Shown: one piece after another, positions 1 to 5,072 of the stretch
How positions within the stretch are numbered: position 1 is the first letter of the stretch
How the letters are laid out: each line of letters opens with the position of its first letter
Origin: Dechloromonas sp.
GTDB lineage: Bacteria; Pseudomonadota; Gammaproteobacteria; Burkholderiales; Rhodocyclaceae
Direction of reading: 5' to 3'
Length of the DNA: 5,072 nt
Assembly: GCA_013693915.1 (NCBI GenBank)
Contig: CP059264.1
Span: 633,738-638,809 of the forward strand
Notes under the pieces: generated by a model
Seen by the model: the letters and a program-made list of their open reading frames with translations, nothing else
What the model was told of the DNA's origin: nothing
The model's database searches: none
Translations under genes and position numbers: made by a program

Positions 1-666
1 GACAGCACAGGATTTTCGTTGCAGAGCATCCGCACGGTCATGACCCATCGCGGCAGCATAGGGCCGGATTCGTGGGATCGGGAGCGCCTGTTCCGCGATG
101 GCGACCGTACCTTGCAAGACATGATGGGCGTGTTGCTACGGGTTCCTGAGCTGCGTGAAAATTTGGAAACTGTTCTGGGCGGCAGGGCACCGGATGGGGA
201 CAAGCTCGCACTCATCCTCAAGGACTGGGTCAATGGTGAGGAGATTGCCGTCATCGCCGCCCGCCATTTCCGCAAAGAGGGTGACGACGAGGTGACAGCA
301 CTCACCAAGTGCGGACAAAACCTTTTCGGCAAGCTCGCGCAGACTTCTTCCTGGGGCTTGAACGCACTGTTGGCAATTACTGCATCCGGCCTCTCCGACG
401 ATGAACGCACCCGGCTGGCCAATCTGCCGTCTCAAGTGTTTTATGGGGTGGCCACGGACGAAGCCATCGTCTTGCGCTTGCTCGGAGTGCCGCGCCGGGC
501 GGCGATGCCACTGGCCAGGGTGTTGAATTTGGATGCCGCCGAGTCTCTGCCGACAATTCGCCAGCGTCTCACTGCGCTGACGGAGCGGGACTGGCATCAA
601 GCTTTGGGTTCGGTCGGTCGTACCTATCGCAAGGCTTGGCAAATTATGGATGGGACACTGGACTGA
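1..666 (+). CDS. C-terminal part of a large DEAD/DEAH-box helicase-like protein (5' partial)
   Basis: The frame is open from the first base, so this is the last 221 residues of a longer protein. A TTG at 19 could be read as a start but is more likely internal, because nothing resembling a ribosome binding site is visible and coding sequence precedes it. No helicase catalytic motifs (Walker A, DEAD/DEAH, motif VI) lie in the visible part. The call rests on resemblance of the tail to the C-terminal region of large prokaryotic DEAD/DEAH helicases: a segment with IAARHFRKEG, then a K-C-rich helix, a W-G-L-x-A-L turn, a P-x-x-V-F/Y-Y-G-V-x-x-D-E-A segment, and V-P-R-x-x-A. This is recall of family pattern, not a search. 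Such helicases, with DNA or RNA as substrate, are common in defence islands. The end (YRKAWQ.. then stop) looks like a natural C-terminus. The stop overlaps the next start (TGATG). It could also be another DNA-processing protein of the island. Confidence 0.6.
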   Translation, partial: DSTGFSLQSIRTVMTHRGSIGPDSWDRERLFRDGDRTLQDMMGVLLRVPELRENLETVLGGRAPDGDKLALILKDWVNGEEIAVIAARHFRKEGDDEVTALTKCGQNLFGKLAQTSSWGLNALLAITASGLSDDERTRLANLPSQVFYGVATDEAIVLRLLGVPRRAAMPLARVLNLDAAESLPTIRQRLTALTERDWHQALGSVGRTYRKAWQIMDGTLD

Positions 667-761
667 TGGCTGACCAGGCTAAAACGCTGGCCTCGCTCAA
701 GACCCACAAGAAGGGCCTGATGCAGCAGTTGTTCCCGGTGCTGGACGAGGTGCAGGTATGA
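666..761 (+). pseudogene. HsdS C-terminal tail remnant (31 codons), type I restriction specificity subunit
   Basis: This short frame starts at the ATG sharing one base with the preceding stop (TGATG, 664-668) and ends in the ATGA that starts the next gene. Its 31 residues contain LKTHKKGLMQQLFP, the very characteristic C-terminus of HsdS proteins (the end of the second conserved helical region, followed by the short tail). Intact HsdS is roughly 400-450 residues with two target-recognition domains and coiled-coil spacers. Here both recognition domains and nearly all helical spacers are missing, so it cannot recognise DNA. I infer that it is the 3' stump of a lost or displaced hsdS. Its preserved frame, together with overlaps at both ends, means it may still be translated as a coupling peptide between its neighbours. 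The upstream ribosome binding site is weak (a purine-rich GGATGGGA around 648-655, rather distant). Confidence 0.85.
747..752 (+). promoter_or_regulatory. Shine-Dalgarno site of the PrrC-like ATPase
   Basis: GAGGTG lies 5 nt before the ATG at 758, inside the HsdS-tail frame. It fits the anti-SD well and supports the ATG at 758 as the real start, despite the four-base overlap with the upstream stop. Confidence 0.7.
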
Positions 762-1912
762 AGCCGGGCCAGCCTTTCGCTGACCTGCCCGCGCTGGCCG
801 CTCATTTGCGCGGCGAGTTGGAGAACAAGAAAACCATCCTGCTTTATGCCTACAACGGCACCGGTAGGACGCGGCTGTCGATCGCCTTCAAGGATGCGGG
901 CAAGAAGACGATTCAGCGTCCTTTTTCGGTCGGCGATCATGTGGGGCAGCCCCTGACCATCACGGAAACCGTGGGCGACACGCTCTACTTCAACGCCTTC
1001 ACCGAAGACCTGTTCCACTGGGACAACGACCTGGACGGCGACAGCGACCGTAGGCTGACGCTCAATGCGGCCTCGCGCTTCTTTGCCGGCCTGGCCGAGC
1101 TGGAGATGGACAACCGCATCCGCCCGCTGCTGCAACGTTATGCGGATTTCGATTTCCGCATCGACACGCAGGAATGGGCGGTGCGCTTCTCGCGCACGGT
1201 GGACGGGCAGGTCATCGACAACATCAAGGTGTCGCGCGGCGAGGAGAACATCTTTGTCTGGTGTTTCTTCCTGGCCATCGTGCAACTGGCGCTGGACGGC
1301 GCGGAGGCTTATCGGTGGGTGAAGCACGTCTATATCGACGACCCGATTTCCTCGCTGGATGAGCACAACGCTATCGCCGTGGCCAACCACCTCGCGCAAC
1401 TGCTCAAGCGGCCGGACAGCAAGCTCAAGACGGTAATCTCGACGCACCACACCTTGTTCTTCAATGTGCTGTGCAACGAGCTGGGCAAGGCCCGCAAGTA
1501 CTTCGTCAACAAGCCAGCAATAGGAAGCGGCTATGTCTTGCGGGAGGAAACGGGCGACACGCCGTTCTTCCACCACGTCGCCGCCCTGGCCGAGTTGTAT
1601 CAGGCGGCGCAGGAAGACCGGCTATTCACCCACCACTTCAACATGCTGCGCACCGTTCTGGAAAAGACCGCGAGCTTTCACGGCCACAAGAGTTTCTCGG
1701 TCTGCATCAAGCAGGACAACGATGATCCGGACGGCATTCTGCACACTCGCCTGATCAACATCCTGAGCCACGGTAACTATTCGTTGTTCGAACCCCAGCA
1801 GATGCTGGACGAGAACAAGGGTTACTTCCGGAAGATTCTCCACGATTTCCTGAATCGCTATCCCTTCAATCGGGAACTGTTTCCTGCGGCAGCAGAGGAG
1901 GTATCCCCATGA
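758..1912 (+). CDS. PrrC/RloC-like ABC-type ATPase, putative anticodon nuclease
   Basis: The protein has 384 residues, close to the roughly 396 of E. coli PrrC. The N-terminal two-thirds reads as an ABC-type ATPase. It has a Walker A-like loop at residues 31-41 (AYNGTGRTRLS), an ABC-signature-like SRGEE at 159-163, Walker B plus D-loop HVYIDDPISSLDE at 190-202, and an H-loop-like STHHT at 228-232. The DDPISSLD block is typical of the PrrC/RloC (AAA_13-like) group. The C-terminal domain, from about residue 262, carries R298-x3-E302 (LRTVLEKTASF) and H338 (ILSHGNYS). This arrangement matches the Arg-Glu-His catalytic set of PrrC/RloC, whose nuclease domain belongs to the HEPN superfamily and cleaves tRNA anticodon loops when the linked restriction enzyme is inhibited. 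Walker A residue 37 is Arg (AGG, 866-868) instead of the usual Lys. The gene sits between an HsdS tail and HsdM, the classic neighbourhood of prrC. Nuclease activity and tRNA target are inferred. It could instead be a general AAA defence ATPase. Confidence 0.8.
   Translation: MKPGQPFADLPALAAHLRGELENKKTILLYAYNGTGRTRLSIAFKDAGKKTIQRPFSVGDHVGQPLTITETVGDTLYFNAFTEDLFHWDNDLDGDSDRRLTLNAASRFFAGLAELEMDNRIRPLLQRYADFDFRIDTQEWAVRFSRTVDGQVIDNIKVSRGEENIFVWCFFLAIVQLALDGAEAYRWVKHVYIDDPISSLDEHNAIAVANHLAQLLKRPDSKLKTVISTHHTLFFNVLCNELGKARKYFVNKPAIGSGYVLREETGDTPFFHHVAALAELYQAAQEDRLFTHHFNMLRTVLEKTASFHGHKSFSVCIKQDNDDPDGILHTRLINILSHGNYSLFEPQQMLDENKGYFRKILHDFLNRYPFNRELFPAAAEEVSP
1896..1902 (+). promoter_or_regulatory. 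Strong Shine-Dalgarno of the DUF1016-HsdM fusion gene
   Basis: AGGAGGT stands 6 nt before the ATG at 1909, a near-perfect anti-SD match located in the last codons of the ATPase gene. It fixes the start of the fusion gene. Because the ATG overlaps the upstream TGA (ATGA, 1909-1912), it also suggests efficient reinitiation. Confidence 0.8.
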
Positions 1913-4566
1913 CGCAAATCAATCCCGCCGAAGGCTTGGCGCCGCTGCTGGGCAGCCTGCGGAAGCTCATCGCCGATTCTCGCCAGCAGGTGCTGCGGGC
2001 GGTGGATGTGGTGCAGGTGCAAACCTGTTGGCACATCGGGCGGCACATTGTGGAGTTCGAGCAAGGCGGGGCGCAGCGGGCGAGCTATGGCCAACGCCTG
2101 TTGCCGCAGTTGGGGCAGGCCTTGTCGTCCGAATTCGGACGGGGATTCGATGCCACCAATTTGCGACACATGCGGGGCTTCTATCTGGCGTTTCCAATGC
2201 GCGACGCACTGCGTCGCGAATTGAGCTGGACGCACTATCGCCTGTTGCTGCGGGTGGACAGCGCCGAGGCCCGGCAGTGGTATGTGCAGGAGGCCGTCGC
2301 CCAGAACTGGAGCACGCGGGCACTGGAGCGGCAGATCGGCAGCCTGTATTACGAGCGGCTGTTGCTGAGCCAGGACAAGGCAGCCGTGAGCGCGGAAGCG
2401 CAGGCAAATCTGGGCGCCATGGAGCAATCGCCCCGCGCCTTTGTGCGCGATCCGGTGATGCTGGAGTTTCTGGGCCTGCCCGGCTCCGGCCATCTGCTCG
2501 AAGCCACGCTGGAAACGGCATTGATGGACAAGCTGCAGCAATTCCTGATGGAACTGGGCAAAGGCTTTGCGTTTGTGGCCCGGCAGCAGCGCATCAGCAC
2601 CGAAACGCAGGATTTCTACATTGACTTGGTGTTTTACAACTATCTGCTCAAGTGCTTTGTGCTGATCGACCTGAAAACTGGCCCCCTCACGCACCAGGAC
2701 GTGGGGCAGATGGATATGTATGTGCGCATGTATGACGATCTGCGCCGGGGCGAAGGGGACAACCCCACGGTGGGCATTTTGCTGTGCGGCAGCAAGGACC
2801 AGTCGGTGGTCCGTTATTCCGTGTTGAACGGCAGCGAACAGCTCTTCGCCAGCAAATACCGTCTGGTGTTGCCCAGTGAGGAAGAGTTGCGGCTGGAGTT
2901 GCAGCGCGACCGTGAGGCCCTCGAGACTCAAAAAGCCTGCGTGGCGAAGACGAAAAACATGACCGATCTCGAAAAACAAAAACTGGGCAAGACCCTGTGG
3001 ACCATCGCCGACCAATTGCGCGGGGCGATGAACGCGGATGATTTCCGCGATTACATGCTGGCCTTCCTGTTCCTGCGCTATTTGTCGGACAACTACGAAG
3101 CCGCCGCAAAGAAGGAACTGGGGCCGGATTACCCGGAACTGGAGCCAGAGGATCGGCTCAGCCCCTTGTCGTTCTGGTATGTCGATAACGCTGCGGACGT
3201 TTCCGACTTCGAGAAGCAAATGCGCCGCAAGGTGCATTACGTGATCGAACCCCAATACCTGTGGACCAACATCACCGAACTGGCGCGCACCCAAGACGCC
3301 GAGCTGCTGCACACCTTGCAGCAGGGTTTCGACTACATCGAAAACCAGTCCTTCGCCAGCACCTTCAAGGGGCTGTTCTCGGAAATCAACCTGGCCTCCG
3401 ACAAGCTCGGCAAGACCTACCCCGAGCGCAATGCCCGCTTGTGCAAGATCATCAGCGAAATCGCCAAGGGATTGACCCAATTCAGCACCGACAGCGACGC
3501 GCTGGGCGACGCCTATGAATACCTGATCGGCCAGTTTGCGGCGGGCTCGGGCAAAAAGGCGGGCGAGTTCTACACGCCTCAGCGGATTTCAGACATTCTT
3601 TCCGCCATCGTTACGCTGGATAGTCAGGAGCCGGCAACGGGGCAGCGTTCGCAACTGGAGAGCGTGCTGGATTTCGCCTGCGGTTCCGGCTCATTGCTGC
3701 TGAACGTGCGCCACCGCATGGGGCCGCACGGCATCGGCAAGATTCATGGACAGGAAAAGAACATCACCACCTACAACCTGGCGCGCATGAACATGCTGCT
3801 GCACGGGGTGAAGGATTCCGAATTCGAAATCTTCCACGGCGACACCCTGCTCAACGAGTGGGACATGCTGCGCGAGACCAATCCAGCCAGGATGCCGAAG
3901 TTCGATGCGGTGGTGGCCAATCCGCCTTTCAGCTATCGCTGGGAGCCCAGCGAGGCGCTGGGCGAGGACGTGCGCTTCAAGAACTACGGTCTGGCGCCCA
4001 AGTCCGCCGCCGACTTCGCCTTCCTGCTGCACGGCTTCCACTTCCTCAAGCAGGGCGGCGTGATGGCCATCATCCTGCCGCACGGCGTTCTGTTCCGTGG
4101 TGGCGCCGAGGCGCGCATCCGTACCAAGTTGCTCAAGGACGGACACATCGACACGGTGATCGGCCTGCCGGCCAACCTGTTCTTCTCCACCGGCATTCCT
4201 GTCTGCATCCTGGTGCTGAAGAAATGCAAGAAGCCCGACGATGTGCTGTTCATCAACGCCGCCGAGCATTTCGAGAAGGGCAAGCGGCAGAACCTGCTGC
4301 GACCCGAGCACATCGACAAGATCATCGATACCTACCAGTTCCGCAAGGAAGAATCGCGCTACTCGCGCCGGGTGGGCATGGAGGAAATCGAGAAGAACGA
4401 TTTCAACCTGAACATTTCACGCTATGTCAGCACGGCAGAGGGCGAAGAGGAAATCGTTTTGGCCTCGGTACATGCCGAGCTGGTATCACTGGAACAGCAA
4501 AGGAAGGCCGCCCTTGAAAAACACAACGCCTTTCTCAAGGAGTTGGGGTTGCCGCCCCTTCCGTGA
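1909..4566 (+). CDS. hsdM: Fusion of DUF1016/YhcG-type PDDEXK nuclease-like domain with type I restriction-modification methyltransferase HsdM
   Basis: The protein has 885 residues in two complete parts. Residues 1-345 match DUF1016/YhcG proteins. They have an N-terminal helical DNA-binding-like region (about 10-190; WHIGRHIVEFEQ, NLRHMRGFYLAFP, SWTHYRLLL), then a PDDEXK-like core with D239 (FYIDLVFYN) and D254-L255-K256 (FVLIDLKTG), followed by QMDMYVRMYD. The length equals a stand-alone DUF1016 protein. Residues 351-885 are a full-length HsdM. They have the helical N-terminal domain (about 357-500), the conserved GEFYTP (552-557), SAM-binding motif I DFACGSG (588-594), the catalytic N6-adenine motif IV NPPF (671-674), and the C-terminal DFNLNISRYV (831-840). 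HsdM with HsdS methylates adenine at bipartite sites. All motifs are intact. A short charged linker joins the parts at about 330-350. In most genomes these are two adjacent genes, so the single frame is unusual. Which HsdS it would pair with is not visible. Confidence 0.92.
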   Translation: MTQINPAEGLAPLLGSLRKLIADSRQQVLRAVDVVQVQTCWHIGRHIVEFEQGGAQRASYGQRLLPQLGQALSSEFGRGFDATNLRHMRGFYLAFPMRDALRRELSWTHYRLLLRVDSAEARQWYVQEAVAQNWSTRALERQIGSLYYERLLLSQDKAAVSAEAQANLGAMEQSPRAFVRDPVMLEFLGLPGSGHLLEATLETALMDKLQQFLMELGKGFAFVARQQRISTETQDFYIDLVFYNYLLKCFVLIDLKTGPLTHQDVGQMDMYVRMYDDLRRGEGDNPTVGILLCGSKDQSVVRYSVLNGSEQLFASKYRLVLPSEEELRLELQRDREALETQKACVAKTKNMTDLEKQKLGKTLWTIADQLRGAMNADDFRDYMLAFLFLRYLSDNYEAAAKKELGPDYPELEPEDRLSPLSFWYVDNAADVSDFEKQMRRKVHYVIEPQYLWTNITELARTQDAELLHTLQQGFDYIENQSFASTFKGLFSEINLASDKLGKTYPERNARLCKIISEIAKGLTQFSTDSDALGDAYEYLIGQFAAGSGKKAGEFYTPQRISDILSAIVTLDSQEPATGQRSQLESVLDFACGSGSLLLNVRHRMGPHGIGKIHGQEKNITTYNLARMNMLLHGVKDSEFEIFHGDTLLNEWDMLRETNPARMPKFDAVVANPPFSYRWEPSEALGEDVRFKNYGLAPKSAADFAFLLHGFHFLKQGGVMAIILPHGVLFRGGAEARIRTKLLKDGHIDTVIGLPANLFFSTGIPVCILVLKKCKKPDDVLFINAAEHFEKGKRQNLLRPEHIDKIIDTYQFRKEESRYSRRVGMEEIEKNDFNLNISRYVSTAEGEEEIVLASVHAELVSLEQQRKAALEKHNAFLKELGLPPLP
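2946..2961 (+). promoter_or_regulatory. Possible internal start site for free HsdM
   Basis: The ATG at 2959 (residue 351 of the fusion) coincides with the usual N-terminus of stand-alone HsdM (MTDLEKQKLGKTLW). GAAGA at 2946-2950 lies 8 nt upstream, a weak purine-rich site. Internal initiation could yield a 535-residue HsdM alongside the fusion. This is inferred from position and the weak SD only. Confidence 0.3.
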
Positions 4567-4586
4567 GGGAAGTGTAAGGGCGGCAA
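4549..4586 (+). terminator. Long hairpin overlapping the end of the fusion gene, terminator-like but without a U-tract
   Basis: TTGCCGCCC (4549-4557) pairs with GGGCGGCAA (4578-4586). CTTCC (4558-4562) pairs with GGAAG (4568-4572), giving one continuous bulged stem with the TGA stop (4564-4566) in its loop. The following bases are A-rich, not T-rich, so it is not a canonical intrinsic terminator. It may instead stabilise the mRNA 3' end or act with another factor. Confidence 0.45.
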
Positions 4587-4661
4587 ATGGAAAATGCTGT
4601 TCAGGGTCGAGGGTGTCCGGAATTCAGCGTAGAGCAACCATGGTTCGAAACAGTGCGGATT

Positions 4662-4677
4662 GTCGGCTTCGGCCGAC
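4662..4677. repeat. Hairpin with C(TTCG)G tetraloop
   Basis: GTCGGC (4662-4667), TTCG loop, GCCGAC (4672-4677): a perfect 6-bp GC-rich stem. In RNA, the C(UUCG)G closing is an exceptionally stable tetraloop. No T-tract follows. The 8-bp palindrome GAGTACTC lies immediately after (4678-4685). Confidence 0.55.
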
Positions 4678-4746
4678 GAGTACTCCTATCCTGCGGTGGA
4701 ACGAGGCATGCGCTGATCGCCGGCAGTACGACACCCTCAGCACCCA

Positions 4747-4766
4747 GCCCGGCTTTCAGTCCGGGC
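4747..4766. repeat. GC-rich hairpin
   Basis: GCCCGG (4747-4752) pairs with CCGGGC (4761-4766) across an 8-nt loop. It has no T-tract on either strand, so a terminator role is not supported. It is one of several inverted repeats in this spacer. Confidence 0.45.
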
Positions 4767-4788
4767 CGAATGGAAGCCTGCACCCCAA

Positions 4789-4805
4789 ACCGCGACTGTC
4801 GCGGT
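4789..4805. repeat. 17-bp palindrome, possible operator or hairpin
   Basis: ACCGCGAC, a single central T, then GTCGCGGT: eight perfectly matched base pairs with one centre base. It abuts the right 11-bp inverted repeat at 4805. The loop is too short for an RNA hairpin without opening pairs, so a dyad protein site or a cruciform is also possible. Confidence 0.4.
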
Positions 4806-4838
4806 CGACCCTGAAAATGGGCAAAAACCAGCCCTTGG

Positions 4839-5072
4839 TCAGCCACCGCGCATCTTGCTCATCGCCAGATTGGCCGCGGCGGTGCGGGTTTCCACGCCGA
4901 GTTTCTCGAAGACGTGTTCGAGGTGCTTGTTCACGGTGCGCGGGCTGCTGCCGAGGATGTCGCCGATGTCCTTGCTGGTCTTCCCTGGACGACCCAGTAG
5001 AGCACTTCGGCCTCGCGCTGGGTGAGGCGGAAGGCGGCGATCAGGGATTCGACGGCGGAGGCGTCGTTTTCC
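4839..5072 (-). pseudogene. LuxR-family HTH regulator, C-terminal domain, frameshifted, 5' part beyond the window
   Basis: On the minus strand, two frames together spell a LuxR-type (GerE/NarL-like) DNA-binding domain. The first part, entering from the right edge, reads LTQREAEVLYWVVQG. After a frame change it continues KTSKDIGDILGSSPRTVNKH, then LEHVFEKLGVETRTAAANLA, with a stop at 4839-4841. Joined, this is an intact helix-turn-helix (recognition helix SPRTVNKHLEHVF). A single base appears missing where a Gly codon before the Lys should be (GG-AAG, about 4981-4985). Without it the upstream frame stops at 4931-4933, before the recognition helix. So this is either a recently broken regulator gene or a sequencing error. 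Such regulators are often response regulators, but the receiver part is out of view. The gene converges on the operon and probably belongs to the flanking chromosome rather than to the restriction cassette. Confidence 0.8.

Larger units (their letters stand above)
4600..4815. repeat. 216-bp segment bounded by perfect 11-bp inverted repeats
   Basis: TTCAGGGTCGA at 4600-4610 is exactly complementary to TCGACCCTGAA at 4805-4815. Within so short a spacer, an 11-bp match is unlikely by chance (roughly 1 in 100 by simple counting). A GAAAATG direct repeat occurs at 4590-4596 and 4813-4819, although the right copy overlaps the inverted repeat, so it is not a clean target-site duplication. A second inverted pair, GAGGGTGTC (4609-4617) and GACACCCTC (4730-4738), is nested inside. 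There is no transposase. It could be a MITE-like or other intergenic repeat. Confidence 0.45.
4567..4838. other. Non-coding, hairpin-rich spacer between the operon and the LuxR-type remnant
   Basis: There is no convincing gene in these 272 bases. The open frames present (75 codons plus, 81 codons minus) lack a good ribosome binding site, have no recognisable family, and run straight through inverted repeats. The stretch holds several hairpins and a perfect 11-bp inverted repeat pair, suggesting a small repeated or mobile non-coding element or a recombination scar. No -10/-35 promoter pair stood out. Confidence 0.55.

Noticed and set aside
19..21. TTG at 19 as the true start of the first gene
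   Set aside because: The frame is open to the window edge, there is no ribosome binding site, and the protein reads like the tail of a much longer family member.
644..1576. 310-codon minus-strand open frame opposite the ATPase gene
   Set aside because: It is antisense to a protein with clear motifs. The product (repeated V, R, L, Q) has no recognisable domain.
1858..3480. Long (540-codon) minus-strand open frame opposite the fusion gene
   Set aside because: It mirrors the codon pattern of the real plus-strand gene in GC-rich DNA, has a low-complexity His/Gln/Leu-rich product, no family and no ribosome binding site.
4587..4814. 75-codon plus-strand frame and the overlapping 81-codon minus-strand frame (4601-4846)
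   Set aside because: There is no good SD and no recognisable product, and both are laid across inverted repeats. More likely chance frames within a non-coding repeat.
667..4845. 10-bp inverted match TGGCTGACCA at 667-676 and 4836-4845, possibly island ends
   Set aside because: About a dozen such 10-bp matches are expected by chance in a 5-kb window, and the left copy lies within coding sequence.
1..5072. CRISPR array, tRNA or rRNA genes
   Set aside because: No regularly spaced direct repeats, and no tRNA cloverleaf or rRNA-like conserved segments, were seen on either strand.

Overview
The window is GC-rich and densely coding, and looks like an accessory (defence-type) island in a Pseudomonadota genome, probably beta- or gammaproteobacterial. 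The basis is the codon bias toward G/C in third positions, strong Shine-Dalgarno sites matching the proteobacterial anti-SD, and a LuxR-type regulator tail of a kind common in Pseudomonas-like bacteria. The genus cannot be fixed from the sequence alone.

Layout: bases 1-4566 hold one tightly packed plus-strand operon. It starts with the C-terminal 221 residues of a protein that enters from the left edge and resembles the tail of large DEAD/DEAH-box helicases (1-666). A 31-codon reading frame that is recognisably only the C-terminal tail of a type I specificity subunit HsdS follows (666-761). Next is a 384-residue ABC-type ATPase with PrrC/RloC anticodon-nuclease-like architecture (758-1912). 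Last is an 885-residue fusion of a DUF1016/YhcG-type PDDEXK nuclease-like domain to a complete HsdM methyltransferase subunit (1909-4566). Every junction overlaps (TGATG, ATGA, ATGA), so the four frames are probably translationally coupled. A long hairpin overlaps the last stop codon.

Bases 4567-4838 hold no convincing gene. They are rich in inverted repeats, including a perfect 11-bp pair bounding 216 bp and several compact hairpins. Bases 4839-5072 carry, on the minus strand, the C-terminal LuxR-type helix-turn-helix of a regulator that continues past the right edge. Its frame is broken by an apparent one-base deletion near 4983.

Interpretation: this is a rearranged or partly degraded type I restriction-modification locus with accessory nuclease genes. 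The methylation subunit is intact but fused to a nuclease-like domain, the target-recognition subunit is reduced to its tail, and no HsdR is visible. The ATPase resembles PrrC, which is classically encoded beside type I hsd genes and acts as a toxin-like guard of the restriction system. Either the missing HsdS/HsdR functions lie outside the window or are supplied in trans, or the remaining proteins work as a different defence module. The most unusual points are the DUF1016-HsdM fusion, the coupled HsdS-tail mini-ORF, and an arginine in place of the Walker A lysine of the PrrC-like ATPase.
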